64,000 nt of DNA from Blastococcus sp. HT6-4. Its GTDB lineage: Bacteria; Actinomycetota; Actinomycetes; Mycobacteriales; Geodermatophilaceae. A program made the position numbers and the translations under genes. Under the pieces are notes generated by a model that had not been told where the DNA came from, did no database searches, and was given only the letters and a program-made list of their open reading frames with translations. The stretch spans positions 2,170,001 to 2,234,000 of the forward strand of contig NZ_CP155551.1 of assembly GCF_039679125.1 (NCBI RefSeq). The letters run 5' to 3'. Positions 20,978-29,404 of this stretch are shown here, piece by piece (positions within the stretch are counted from its first letter, which is position 1; the number at the start of each line of letters is the position of its first letter).

Positions 20978-22135
20978 TCAGCCGCCGGGGATGGTGAACC
21001 GCTGGCCGACCTGGATGAGGTTCGGGTTCGGCCCGATGGTGGCGCGGTTGGCGTCGTAGATCTCGCGCCAGCTCACGCCGTCGTACCGGGAGGCGATCCG
21101 GCCCAGCGTGTCCCCCGGCTGCACGACGTGCGTGGTCGACCCGGCGTCGGGCGTCGTCGGCGTGCCACCGCCACCGCCACCGGAGCCACCGCCCGCCCCC
21201 GGGATGGTGAGCCGCTGGCCGACCTGGATGACGTTCGGGTTCGGCCCGATGGTGGCGCGGTTGGCGTCGTAGATCTCGCGCCAGCTCACGCCGTCGTACC
21301 GGGAGGCGATCCGGCCCAGCGTGTCCCCCGGCTGCACGACGTAGGTGCCACCCTGGCTCGCATCACGCGGGAACGCCCGCCCCACCGGATCGGTGAAGGT
21401 GTACCCGCGGGAGTCGTAGAACGAGATGACGTCGTCCAGTGCGGCGACGGTGTTCTGCCGGTAGCCGCCGCCGTCGTGCATCAGGACGATGGGGTGCGTA
21501 CTGCGCGGCGAGGTGGCGCGGTCGATGATCTGCTGCTGGAACGACGGGCTCCAGTTCGGCGGCGCCGTCCAGTCGCGGGTGTCGATCGACCAGTCGACGA
21601 CCGTCATGCCGCGGTCCCAGGCCAGGCCGGCGATCGACGGGCTGTGGTGGATGCCGAACGGCCCCCGGAAGAAGCAGGGCGCCGTGCCGGTCGCGTCGAC
21701 GATCGTCCCCGTCGTCCGCTCGATCTGTGCCACCCGGTCCGCCGGGGACAGCTGGCTCAGGTCCGGGTGCGACCAGGTGTGGTTGCCGATGGCGTGGCCC
21801 TCGGCGACGATCCGCCGGACGAGGTCGGGGTGGGCGGCGGCGTGGTCCCCCCGCACGAAGAAGGTGGCCTTGACGCCCCGGGACCGGAGCACGTCCAGCA
21901 CGTCGGGTGTGTTCTGCGGGAAGGGGCCGTCGTCGAAGGTCAGCGCCACCGTGTGGTCAGCGGTCGCCGGGGTGGTGTCGAGGACGGTGCGGACCGGGGC
22001 GGGGCAGTCCGCCGCGGTCGCGGCCGGACCGGTGACGGCCTGACCGGTGGAGAGCAGCACCATCGCCGCGACCACCGTCCCCAGCCGCGGGACCCGTCGC
22101 CGTCCGCCGGTGGATGTCGTACCGGTCTGAGTCAT
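20978..22135 (-). CDS. Secreted polysaccharide deacetylase with two LysM domains
   Basis: A 385-residue exported enzyme. A signal peptide (residues 1 to about 42, Arg-rich then VVAAMVLLSTGQAVTG) is followed by a NodB domain with the catalytic TFDDGP (Asp68/Asp69) and metal ligands in GNHTWSH, plus RGPFG and WSIDTRDW. Two LysM repeats close the protein, each reading YVVQPGDTLGRIASRYD or nearly so, joined by a Gly/Pro linker. It should bind peptidoglycan and remove acetyl groups from N-acetylglucosamine or N-acetylmuramic acid. The ATG at 22135 follows GAAGGGGA. The two LysM units are almost identical at the DNA level. Confidence 0.93.
   Translation of the reverse strand: MTQTGTTSTGGRRRVPRLGTVVAAMVLLSTGQAVTGPAATAADCPAPVRTVLDTTPATADHTVALTFDDGPFPQNTPDVLDVLRSRGVKATFFVRGDHAAAHPDLVRRIVAEGHAIGNHTWSHPDLSQLSPADRVAQIERTTGTIVDATGTAPCFFRGPFGIHHSPSIAGLAWDRGMTVVDWSIDTRDWTAPPNWSPSFQQQIIDRATSPRSTHPIVLMHDGGGYRQNTVAALDDVISFYDSRGYTFTDPVGRAFPRDASQGGTYVVQPGDTLGRIASRYDGVSWREIYDANRATIGPNPNVIQVGQRLTIPGAGGGSGGGGGGTPTTPDAGSTTHVVQPGDTLGRIASRYDGVSWREIYDANRATIGPNPNLIQVGQRFTIPGG
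20988..21129 (-). repeat. Near-identical LysM-coding direct repeat, copy 2 of the protein
   Basis: This 142-bp segment matches 21201-21342 at all but about two positions, in the same orientation at a 213-bp offset. It encodes the C-terminal LysM unit of the deacetylase. Such identity at third codon positions points to recent duplication or gene conversion. Confidence 0.85.
21201..21342 (-). repeat. Near-identical LysM-coding direct repeat, copy 1 of the protein
   Basis: Partner of 20988-21129. It encodes the first LysM unit of the deacetylase. Between the two copies lies a linker with a run of Gly codons that may itself be prone to length change. Confidence 0.85.
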
Positions 22136-22384
22136 ACGTTCCCCTTCGGTATCGGAATCGACGTTCAGTGGCACGTTCGCAGCGTGGTCGCCACGGGCCA
22201 AGGCGATGGGTGCGTGCTGCGGACTTCCTTCACGAAACCGTCATGGAGCCCGGCGCAGGTCCGGGGCCCGCTCCGGCGCACGGGTTCTGTCGGTACGCCG
22301 GGCCACCATGTCCGGACGTCGCACCGGTGGGTGACGAACTCCGGGTGCGGCCATCGGCACGCACATCTGCACGAGGAGGAACGG

Positions 22385-22589
22385 ATGAACGTCGTCGTCA
22401 CCACTCCCACCGGCCACGTCGGCTCGCGCGTCGTGCGACTGCTGCTCCAGGCCGGCCACCGGCCGACCCTGCTGCTGCGCGACGTGAGCAGGCTCGACCG
22501 GGCCACCCGTCCCCTGGTGGACGTGGTCGAGGGTGATCAGCGCGACCCCGACGCGGTCCTGCGCGCCACCGCGGGCGCCGACGCCCTAG
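22385..22589 (+). pseudogene. 5' fragment of an NmrA-like NAD(P)-binding protein gene
   Basis: The first 68 codons encode the start of an NmrA/SDR-type Rossmann protein: MNVVVTTPTGHVGSRVV with the GxxGxxG dinucleotide motif, LLLRDVSRL and VVEGDQRDPDAVLRATAGADAL, exactly as in intact relatives. A good GAGGAGGA precedes the ATG. After ADAL the reading departs from the family and becomes Arg/Pro-rich until a stop at 22906, because the DNA has switched to the 3' end of another gene in a different frame. The protein would lack its substrate domain and is very likely non-functional. Confidence 0.8.
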
Positions 22590-22832
22590 TTCGCGCTCAC
22601 GTTCTACGCCGCCGTCCGCGCGCAGGACCGGGCCGCCGTGTACGGGATGTTCAACGACTTCGTCATCCCCTACCTCGACATCCGGGACCGGACCAAGGGC
22701 TACGCGGTCTCCATCGTCAAGGCCGGGCTCACCGCGGTGGGCCGCGACGGCGGCCCGGTGCGCCCGCCCCTGTCGAACCTGACCGAGGCCGACCTCGCCG
22801 ACCTCACGCTCCTGATCCAGAAGATGTCCTGA
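22590..22832 (+). pseudogene. kdgD: 3' remnant of 5-dehydro-4-deoxyglucarate dehydratase
   Basis: Directly after a TAG, the frame encodes about 79 residues: FALTFYAAVRAQDRAAVYG and so on, with IRDRTKGYAVSIVKAGL, GGPVRPPLSNLTEADL and a normal C-terminus. This is the characteristic end of KdgD, a DHDPS-family aldolase-type enzyme that converts 5-dehydro-4-deoxy-D-glucarate to 2-oxoglutarate semialdehyde. About three quarters of the gene is missing. The dehydrogenase for its product lies intact 66 bp downstream, so the pair was once an operon for glucarate or galactarate use. Confidence 0.85.
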
Positions 22833-22898
22833 CCCGAGGCCCGCGGAAGGCGATGACGCCGGTCCGCACGACACCAGACCCACGCACCGGAGGACAGC

Positions 22899-24413
22899 AT
22901 GGTTGACGTCGTCGGCATCGAGCCCCGCACCGGGGAACCCATCGGGGTCGCGGCCCAGGAGACGGCGCCCGAGGAGGTCGCGCGTCTCGCCGAGGCCGCA
23001 CTCGCCGCGGCGCCGCACCTGGACCGGATGGGCCGCACCGGGCGGGCCGCGCTGCTGCGGGCCCTCGCCGATGGGCTGGAGGCCGAACGCGACGACATCG
23101 TCGCCGTCGCCGACCGGGAGACCGCCCTCGGTACCGGCCGCCTCGACGGCGAGCTGACCCGGACGTGCTATCAGCTGCGGCTCTTCGGCGACGTGCTGGA
23201 GGAGGGGAGCTATCTCGAGGCGGCCGTCGACCACCCCGGCGACAGCCCGATGGGCCCCGTGCCCGACCTCCGCAGGATGTTCGTCCCCTTGGGCCCCGTC
23301 GCCGTCTTCGGCGCGAGCAACTTCCCGCTGGCGTTCTCCGTGCCCGGCGGTGACACCGCCTCGGCCCTCGCCGCCGGGTGCCCGGTCGTGGTCAAGGCTC
23401 ACGGGTCGCACCCGGCGACCTCCCGGCTGTGCTTCGAGGTGCTGGCCCGGGCGGCACGCGGGTCCGGGGCCCCGGAGGGCACGCTCGGCATCGTGCACGG
23501 CCAGCAGGCGGGCGCCGGGCTGGTGGCGCACCCGGCGATCCGGGCCGTCGGCTTCACCGGCTCGGTCACCGGCGGGCACGCCTTGCTGCGCATCATCGAG
23601 CAGCGCCCGGACCCGATCTCGTTCTTCGGCGAGCTCAGCAGCCTGAACCCGGTCGTGGTCACCCCGTCGGCGGCGCGGGAACGGGCCGCCGACATCGCCG
23701 CCGGGCTGGTCGGCTCCTTCACCCTCGGCGCCGGCCAGTTCTGCACCAAGCCCGGGCTCGTGCTGATCCCGGCCGGTGCCGACGGCGACGCCGTGGTCGA
23801 CGCGATGGCGGAGTCCGTCGCGCACGCCCCCGCACAGATCCTGCTGAACGAGGGGATCGCCACCGCCTACGCGCGCGTCTCCGCCGGCCTCTCGGGCCGA
23901 CCGGGTGTCCGGACGGCCGCACGGGGCGGTGACCCGGCCGGCAAGGGGTTCGAGGCGGTCCCGCTGCTGCTGACCACGTCGGTCGCCGACCTCTCACCGG
24001 AGATCACGGAGGAGTACTTCGGTCCGCTCGCGGTCGTGGTCCGCTACGCGGCCGAGTCGGAGCTCTTCGTGGCGCTGGACCGCATGCCCTCCTCCCTGAC
24101 CGCGACCGTGCTGCGCGGCACGGGTGAGACGGCGCTGCCCTTGGCCGTCTCCGAGCGGATGCGCTGCCGGGCCGGCCGCCTGCTCTTCGACGCCTACCCG
24201 ACAGGTGTCGCGGTCACGTGGGCCCAGCACCACGGGGGCCCGTGGCCGTCGACGAACTCCCAGCACACGTCGGTCGGCACGTCGGCCATCCGCCGCTTCC
24301 TGCGGCCCTTCACGTGGCAGAACGCCCCGCAGGAGGTCCTCCCCGAGGAACTCACCGACGACTACCGGGGCATCCCGCGGCGCATCGACGGGCAGCTCCA
24401 CCTGCCCGGCTGA
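22899..24413 (+). CDS. 2-oxoglutarate semialdehyde (2,5-dioxovalerate) dehydrogenase
   Basis: A 504-residue NAD(P)-dependent aldehyde dehydrogenase. The catalytic Cys is in GAGQFCTKPG, the general-base Glu in FFGELSSLNP, and GASNFPLAFSVPGGDTASALAAGCPV is typical of the KGSADH type II/III subgroup used in sugar-acid and pentose oxidation. It oxidises 2-oxoglutarate semialdehyde to 2-oxoglutarate. The C-terminal TWAQHHGGPWPSTNS segment also marks this subgroup. A GGAGGA precedes the ATG. The gene looks intact, although its expected partner kdgD just upstream is truncated; it could still serve another pathway that produces the same semialdehyde. Confidence 0.92.
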   Translation: MVDVVGIEPRTGEPIGVAAQETAPEEVARLAEAALAAAPHLDRMGRTGRAALLRALADGLEAERDDIVAVADRETALGTGRLDGELTRTCYQLRLFGDVLEEGSYLEAAVDHPGDSPMGPVPDLRRMFVPLGPVAVFGASNFPLAFSVPGGDTASALAAGCPVVVKAHGSHPATSRLCFEVLARAARGSGAPEGTLGIVHGQQAGAGLVAHPAIRAVGFTGSVTGGHALLRIIEQRPDPISFFGELSSLNPVVVTPSAARERAADIAAGLVGSFTLGAGQFCTKPGLVLIPAGADGDAVVDAMAESVAHAPAQILLNEGIATAYARVSAGLSGRPGVRTAARGGDPAGKGFEAVPLLLTTSVADLSPEITEEYFGPLAVVVRYAAESELFVALDRMPSSLTATVLRGTGETALPLAVSERMRCRAGRLLFDAYPTGVAVTWAQHHGGPWPSTNSQHTSVGTSAIRRFLRPFTWQNAPQEVLPEELTDDYRGIPRRIDGQLHLPG

Positions 24414-24642
24414 CCCGGCCGCGACCCGTCTCGCCGTCCGACGCGCCGGAGCGGTCCGGTCCGGCGCGACGCCCCGCCCCCCGCGGGCAGGCCCTGCGTG
24501 ACGCCTCGTGTCGACGTCCGTCAGAGGCCTCGGGACACGCGATGCCGGTTCGGCCGGGTGCCGTGCAGCGGATGGAGCCGGTGCCGGACCGCGAGCCCGG
24601 CCGGGGTCACCTGTCGGCTCCGCTCCCGCGGCGGGGCCGGTC

Positions 24643-24670
24643 GGTGGAGGGGACGGACGTCCCCTCCACC
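24643..24670. terminator. Strong bidirectional terminator hairpin
   Basis: GGTGGAGGGGAC (24643-24654) pairs perfectly with GTCCCCTCCACC (24659-24670) across a GGAC loop. It lies between the convergent stops of the aldehyde dehydrogenase (24413) and the SRPBCC gene (24684). The rest of the 270-bp gap shows nothing else. Confidence 0.8.
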
Positions 24671-24683
24671 GGCCGCATCTCGA

Positions 24684-25550
24684 TCAGCGGTTGGCGCCGC
24701 CGGTGCTGCGGTCGTCGTCGGGTGCGACCGTTCCCCGCTCGACGCTGTCGGAGGACCGACCCGTGGTGGTGCTGGCCCGGTCGGACTCCTCGACCACGCG
24801 CTCCTCCCGGGTGCCCTCCGTCGAGGGCGGCGGGACGACGGTGACGACCTCCTCCGGCCGGCCCGAGGTCTGGTGCGTCTGCCCCGTGCCGACCCGGGCC
24901 GTCTCCGTGCTGCTGCCCTGGGACGTGTCCTCGTTGCTGCTGCTCTTGGAGGAGGCGGCGGCGACCCCGGCGGCTGCGGCCGCGACGCCGGCAACGGCAG
25001 CGCCGGCGGCCTTGACCGTGCCCGAGACGCCGGCCTTGCCGCTGTCGCCGCGGGAGGTGAAGGCCGCGTTCGTCCCGGGCGTACCGACGTCCTGACCCGC
25101 GTTGATCGTCCCGCGCCATCCACCGGTGGCGTAGCCCTCGCTCTCGACGAGCGACTTGAACCGCTTCAGGTCGGACTCGATCTGGCGCTCGACGATGCCC
25201 AGCTTGTCACCGGCCTTCTCGACCAGCCCCTCGGGCTCGTACTCCAGGGACAGGTGGACCATCGTGGAGTTGGCGCCGACCGGCGTGAACCGGACCGCCC
25301 CGGCGTTGGTGGCGCCTTCCTTCGCGGCCCAGGCGATCTTCTGGTCCGGGACCTGCTCGAGGATCGCGGCCTCCCACTCGCGCTTGACGCCGGCGATCTG
25401 GGCGACCCAGTGCAGGCTCCGGTCGCTGTGCTGGTGGACCTCTTCGACCCCGCCCATGAAGTGCGGGAAGTCCTCGAACTGCGTCCACTGGTTGTAGGCC
25501 GTGGACACCGGTACGTCGACCTGGATGGACTTCTCTGCCTTGGTGGTCAT
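24684..25550 (-). CDS. SRPBCC (cyclase/dehydrase) protein with long low-complexity tail
   Basis: A 288-residue protein. Residues 1 to about 145 form a START-like SRPBCC domain: EKSIQVDVPVSTAYNQWTQFEDFPHFM is the typical beginning, and the segment ending FKSLVESEG the typical closing helix. The rest is low-complexity: an Ala-rich hydrophobic patch (AAGAAVAGVAAAAAGVAAA) followed by about 80 residues rich in Ser, Thr, Glu and Arg. Domains of this kind bind hydrophobic ligands; no function is established for this group, which often accompanies stress proteins. The ATG at 25550 follows GAGGACG. Confidence 0.85.
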   Translation of the reverse strand: MTTKAEKSIQVDVPVSTAYNQWTQFEDFPHFMGGVEEVHQHSDRSLHWVAQIAGVKREWEAAILEQVPDQKIAWAAKEGATNAGAVRFTPVGANSTMVHLSLEYEPEGLVEKAGDKLGIVERQIESDLKRFKSLVESEGYATGGWRGTINAGQDVGTPGTNAAFTSRGDSGKAGVSGTVKAAGAAVAGVAAAAAGVAAASSKSSSNEDTSQGSSTETARVGTGQTHQTSGRPEEVVTVVPPPSTEGTREERVVEESDRASTTTGRSSDSVERGTVAPDDDRSTGGANR

Positions 25551-25713
25551 CGTTCGTCCTCTCGTTGGACCGTGCTGGACACCTCTCGTCACCGCTACCC
25601 CGCTGGGATGGCTCCATGCCCGCGCTCGGGGGCTACGCCGGTGGACGGGGACGGGTCCGCCGACCTCGACGACCCCGTCCAGCGCCACGATCCCGGGGAC
25701 GGCGGCGACCGGG

Positions 25714-25974
25714 TCAGCCCCCGACGGTCTGCTGCAGGTCGTTGCGCGGGACCACGCGGAGCGCGCGGAACGGCAGCCCCTCCGCCCCCGGCTCGGCCCA
25801 GTCCACCTCGACGACCTGACCGGCCCGGAGTTCTCCCGATCCGGTGGTGCTCTGCTCGACCGCGGCCGCGTCGGCCCAGCAGCCGCCCGGCAGCTCCGGG
25901 GCCTCGATCACCGCGCCGCTCGCGTCGTCGTCCCACCGGACCACGGTGCCGAAGGTCGTGCCGCCGCGCGTCAT
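25714..25974 (-). CDS. Small cold-shock-domain-like protein
   Basis: An 86-residue acidic protein. The pattern GTVVRWDDDASGAVIEAPELPG, then GQVVEVDWAEPGAEGLPFRALRV resembles a five-stranded cold-shock (OB) fold in order and length. The aromatic RNP1 and RNP2 residues that bind nucleic acid are not conserved, so RNA binding is doubtful. It starts at an ATG at 25974 and lies 163 bp upstream of the SRPBCC gene's ATG region on the same strand. Fold assignment is an inference from spacing. Confidence 0.65.
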   Translation of the reverse strand: MTRGGTTFGTVVRWDDDASGAVIEAPELPGGCWADAAAVEQSTTGSGELRAGQVVEVDWAEPGAEGLPFRALRVVPRNDLQQTVGG

Positions 25975-26095
25975 GCGCTCGAGGCTCCGCCGTCACCGCG
26001 CCGGAAGCAAGCCGACGGCGCGCGATCCCCGGGACCGGGCGGGGCAACGACCCGGGACGGATTGCGCCCCCGCGCCGCCGGAGGTGGGATGGGTC

Positions 26096-27094
26096 ATGGC
26101 TGTCGCCCGGGACGAACGTCCGTCGGCCGGCACGCGAGGCCGCCGGGGCGGGAGCGGCAGGAACGACGCGACCTCCCCGCGCGGGATATCCGCGGCCGGC
26201 TGGCGGTCCCTGCTCCGGCGCGTCGGCCGGGAGATGCTCGGTGACCGTCTCATGGTGCAGGCCGCCGGGGTCGCGTTCTTCGCCGTCCTGTCGGTCGCCC
26301 CGGTGCTGGTGACGGCGCTGTCGATCTACGGGTTCGTGAACACACCGGAGACCGCCACCCGGCAGCTGTCCGACATCGCGGACACGCTTCCCGACGACCT
26401 CGAGTCGATCGTGATCGACCAGCTCACGTCGATCACCGCGGCCTCGGCGCAGGTGCTGACCTGGCGCGGGCTCACCGGTCTCCTCGTCGCGCTGTGGACG
26501 GCGATGACCGCGATGACCTACCTCATCGACGGGGTGAACCTCGCCTACCGCCAGACCGAGACGCGCGGTCTGCTGCGCCGGTCGGGGCTGGCGCTGGTGT
26601 TCGTGCTCGGGGGGGCGTTACTGCTCGCCGCCCTGATCGCCGTGGCGGGCCGGGCCGCGGCCGAGCTCGTCGGTGCTCCCGGTCCCGTGCAGACTGCCGC
26701 GTCGGTGGGGTCGTGGGTGGCCCTGGCGGTCCTCATGGCCGTAGGCCTCGCCGTCCTCTACCGCGTCGCCCCCGACCGCAGGCACGCGCAGTGGCGGTGG
26801 ATCACGGCGGGATCGGTCCTCGCCACGGCCGTCTGGCTGGCCGTGACCCTCGGCTTCTTCACCTACGTCCAGAATCTGGGCAACTACCAGTCCACCTACG
26901 GCTCGCTCGCCGGTGTCGCGATCAGCATGTTCTGGCTGTGGGCCACGGTCACGCTGGTGTTCCTCGGGGCCGCGGTCAACGCGGAGACCGAGCGGCAGAC
27001 GGAGTGCGACTCGACCGTCGGGCCGGATCGGCCCGTGGGCTCCAGGGGCGCCGTCGTGGCCGACAGCACGCCGCCGTATCCCCGGGGGTCGTGA
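26096..27094 (+). CDS. YihY/BrkB-family membrane protein
   Basis: A 332-residue inner-membrane protein with about six hydrophobic segments. The conserved features are AAGVAFFAVLSVAPVLVTALSIYGF near residue 60, LVALWTAMTAMTYLIDGVNLAY, and SLAGVAISMFWLWATVTLVFLGAAVNAE near the C-terminus. The family was once called ribonuclease BN but is a membrane protein of unsettled function, possibly a transporter or envelope factor. The first 40 residues are basic and disordered-looking. GGAGG lies ahead of the ATG. A second member of the family is encoded at 53595-54761. Confidence 0.9.
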   Translation: MAVARDERPSAGTRGRRGGSGRNDATSPRGISAAGWRSLLRRVGREMLGDRLMVQAAGVAFFAVLSVAPVLVTALSIYGFVNTPETATRQLSDIADTLPDDLESIVIDQLTSITAASAQVLTWRGLTGLLVALWTAMTAMTYLIDGVNLAYRQTETRGLLRRSGLALVFVLGGALLLAALIAVAGRAAAELVGAPGPVQTAASVGSWVALAVLMAVGLAVLYRVAPDRRHAQWRWITAGSVLATAVWLAVTLGFFTYVQNLGNYQSTYGSLAGVAISMFWLWATVTLVFLGAAVNAETERQTECDSTVGPDRPVGSRGAVVADSTPPYPRGS

Positions 27095-27131
27095 CCACGC
27101 CGGCGGCGCCCGCCCGGACCGGCCCCGGCGG

Positions 27132-27974
27132 TCAGGCGCTACCGACGTCCACCCGGGCGACCTCGATCCGGCCGGCCCGCCGCCCCGGGCGCCAGCTCGG
27201 CGCGGTGCAGACGAACAGGCTCCGGCCGTCGGCGCCACCGAGCGCGCACGCGTAGGACAGCGAGCCGCTCCCCACGGCGACCCGGCCGGTCACCTCTCCG
27301 CCCTCGCGGACGCGGAGGACCTCGGGGCTGCGGGCGGTGGCCACCCAGACCTGCCCCTCGGCGTCGAGGCAGATCCCGTCGGGGGCCACCCCGGGGAGCT
27401 CGGCGAAGACCCGCCGGCCCGACAGCGTGCCGTCCCCGGCGACGTCGAAGACGATCAGCCGGGCCGCATAGGTCTCGGCGACCACGAGCCTGCGGCCGTC
27501 CGGGCTCAGCACCATGCCGTTGGGGAAGACGACGTCCTCGGCGGCCACGTGGACCGAGCCGTCGAGGTCCACGCGCAGCAGGGCCGTTGGCTCCGGGTCG
27601 GCGCCGCCCTCGAGGTCGAAGCCGAAGCTGCTGACGTACGCCCGGCCCGCCGCGTCGACGACCAGGTCGTTGGCCCGGAACCGGGTCGAGCCGGACACGT
27701 CGGCGTGCAGTTGGGGACCGCGCTCCCCCACCCGCAGCAGCGCCCGACGGACCATGGAGACGACCAGCAGGTCGCCGTCGGGCAGCCAACCAAGCCCCGA
27801 CGGGCTGTCGTCCAGCTCCACGGCCACCTCCTGGCCGCCGTCGGCCCCCAGCGTCCGCACCACGCGATCGTGGAAGTCGGAGAACCACAGCCGGCCCCCG
27901 TGCCAGCGGGGTGCCTCGGGGAAACCGAGGCCGTCGGCGAGGACGGTGGTCGTCAGGGCGGTCACCGGCCGCAC
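27132..27974 (-). CDS. SMP-30/gluconolactonase-like beta-propeller protein
   Basis: A 280-residue six-bladed propeller of the SMP-30/gluconolactonase/LRE family. GLGFPEAPRWHGGRLWFSDF opens it with the metal-ligand Glu, and VFPNGMVLSPDGRRLVVAETYA and GVAPDGICLDAEGQVWVA supply the Asn and Asp metal ligands. Members hydrolyse sugar lactones with a divalent metal. The gene is divergent from an alditol oxidase; a lactonase beside a sugar-alcohol oxidase is suggestive but not proof of a shared pathway. It starts at a GTG at 27974, with another GTG at 27965 equally possible. Confidence 0.87.
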   Translation of the reverse strand: MRPVTALTTTVLADGLGFPEAPRWHGGRLWFSDFHDRVVRTLGADGGQEVAVELDDSPSGLGWLPDGDLLVVSMVRRALLRVGERGPQLHADVSGSTRFRANDLVVDAAGRAYVSSFGFDLEGGADPEPTALLRVDLDGSVHVAAEDVVFPNGMVLSPDGRRLVVAETYAARLIVFDVAGDGTLSGRRVFAELPGVAPDGICLDAEGQVWVATARSPEVLRVREGGEVTGRVAVGSGSLSYACALGGADGRSLFVCTAPSWRPGRRAGRIEVARVDVGSA

Positions 27975-28102
27975 CGTAGCCGGGCCGCGCGCCGCGCGGG
28001 AACCGCCCTCTTCGCCGGCACGGCGGTGGGCCGCTGATGAGAGGCTGGGCGTCCGCTCCGGTCCGGAGTCGGTCGTGAGCGAGCGTGCAGGAGATGGTGT
28101 CC

Positions 28103-29380
28103 ATGGCCCCGGAGGCGATCCGGCCCGCGACCAACTGGGCGGGGAACGTCACCTACCGGGCGGCCCGGCTGCACCGGCCCGCGAGCGTCGCCGAGCTGCA
28201 GGACGTCCTGGCGGGCAGCGACCGGGTCAAGGCGCTCGGCTCGCGGCACTGCTTCAACGACATCGCCGACACCACCAGCGATCTCGTGCTCCTCGACGGG
28301 CTGGACACCGGCGTGGAGGTGGAGCGGTCCCCCGGCGGGGACGGCGGCGTGGTGTGGGTCCCCGGCGGGATGCCCTACAGCCACCTGGTCCCCCGCCTGG
28401 CGGAGCACGGCTGCGCGCTGCACAACCTCGCCTCGCTGCCGCACATCACCGTCGCGGGGGCCACCGCCACCGGGACCCACGGATCCGGCAACCGCAACGG
28501 CTCGCTCAGCACCTCGGTGGTGGGTCTGGACCTGGTCCGGTCCGACGGCGAGGTCGTCACCCTCCTGCACGGGGACCCGGACTTCGCCGGCGCCGTCGTC
28601 CACCTCGGCGCGCTCGGCGTCGTCACCCGGATCGGCCTGCGGTTCCAGCCGGCCTTCCAGGTGCGCAACACCGTCTACACCGGCCTGACCTGGGACCGGC
28701 TCGTCACCGACTTCCAGGCCGTGACGGACGCGGCCTACAGCGTCAGCGTCTTCACCGACTGGCACGAGGTGAGCCAGGTGTGGGTCAAGTCGCGCACGGA
28801 CGAGCCCGACGTCGCCCCGGAGGACTTCTTCGGCGCCCGTGCGGCCACGGTGCCGACCCACATGCTGAAGGACACCCCGGTCGAGAACCTCACCGAGCAG
28901 CTGGGCGTCCCGGGCGAGTGGCACGAGCGGCTCCCGCACTTCCGCACCGGGTTCACGCCCAGCAACGGCGACGAGCTGCAGACCGAGTACTTCGTCCCGC
29001 GCCGGCACGTCGCCGAGGCGTGCGCCGCGCTGCGCTCCCTCGCGCCCCGGATCGCTCCGCTGCTGCAGATCAGCGAGCTGCGCACCGTGGCGGCCGACGA
29101 CCTGTGGCTGAGCCCGGCCCACGACGCCGACGTCCTGGCGCTGCACTTCACCTGGCTCCCCGACGAGGCCGGGGTGCGCGCGCTGCTCCCGGAGATCGAG
29201 GCGGCGCTGCGCCCGTACGGCGCGCGGCCGCACTGGGGCAAGCTCTTCACGACCGGGGCCGACGAGCTCGAGCGGGCGTACCCGCGGATGCCGGACTTCC
29301 GGGCGCTGGTCCGCCGCTTCGATGCGCGCGGCGCGTTCCGCAACGACTTCCTGGACCGGACGGTCGCGGCGTTCGGGTGA
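28103..29380 (+). CDS. aldO: FAD-linked alditol (xylitol) oxidase
   Basis: A 425-residue VAO-family flavoprotein very like Streptomyces AldO. WAGNVTY at the start, GSRHCFND with His49 at the position of the covalent FAD link, LASLPHITVAGATATGTHGSGNRNGSL as the FAD loop, FTDWHEVSQVWVK, and RPHWGKLF at the C-terminus are all shared. It oxidises polyols such as xylitol or sorbitol to the aldose with release of hydrogen peroxide. I chose the ATG at 28103, nine bases after AGGAG; in-frame GTG (28085) and ATG (28094) starts are possible. Peroxide from this enzyme would be a substrate for CYP152-type peroxygenases, but the genes are far apart. Confidence 0.93.
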   Translation: MAPEAIRPATNWAGNVTYRAARLHRPASVAELQDVLAGSDRVKALGSRHCFNDIADTTSDLVLLDGLDTGVEVERSPGGDGGVVWVPGGMPYSHLVPRLAEHGCALHNLASLPHITVAGATATGTHGSGNRNGSLSTSVVGLDLVRSDGEVVTLLHGDPDFAGAVVHLGALGVVTRIGLRFQPAFQVRNTVYTGLTWDRLVTDFQAVTDAAYSVSVFTDWHEVSQVWVKSRTDEPDVAPEDFFGARAATVPTHMLKDTPVENLTEQLGVPGEWHERLPHFRTGFTPSNGDELQTEYFVPRRHVAEACAALRSLAPRIAPLLQISELRTVAADDLWLSPAHDADVLALHFTWLPDEAGVRALLPEIEAALRPYGARPHWGKLFTTGADELERAYPRMPDFRALVRRFDARGAFRNDFLDRTVAAFG

Positions 29381-29404
29381 CCGGGGCGCCCGGCCCCCGC
29401 CCGG

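Noticed and set aside
22588-22590. TAG immediately before the kdgD remnant, considered as a second amber-encoded selenocysteine
   Set aside because: The sequence before the TAG in that frame is not KdgD-like; it is the nmrA-like gene read out of frame. KdgD has no Sec or Cys there, so this is a deletion joint.
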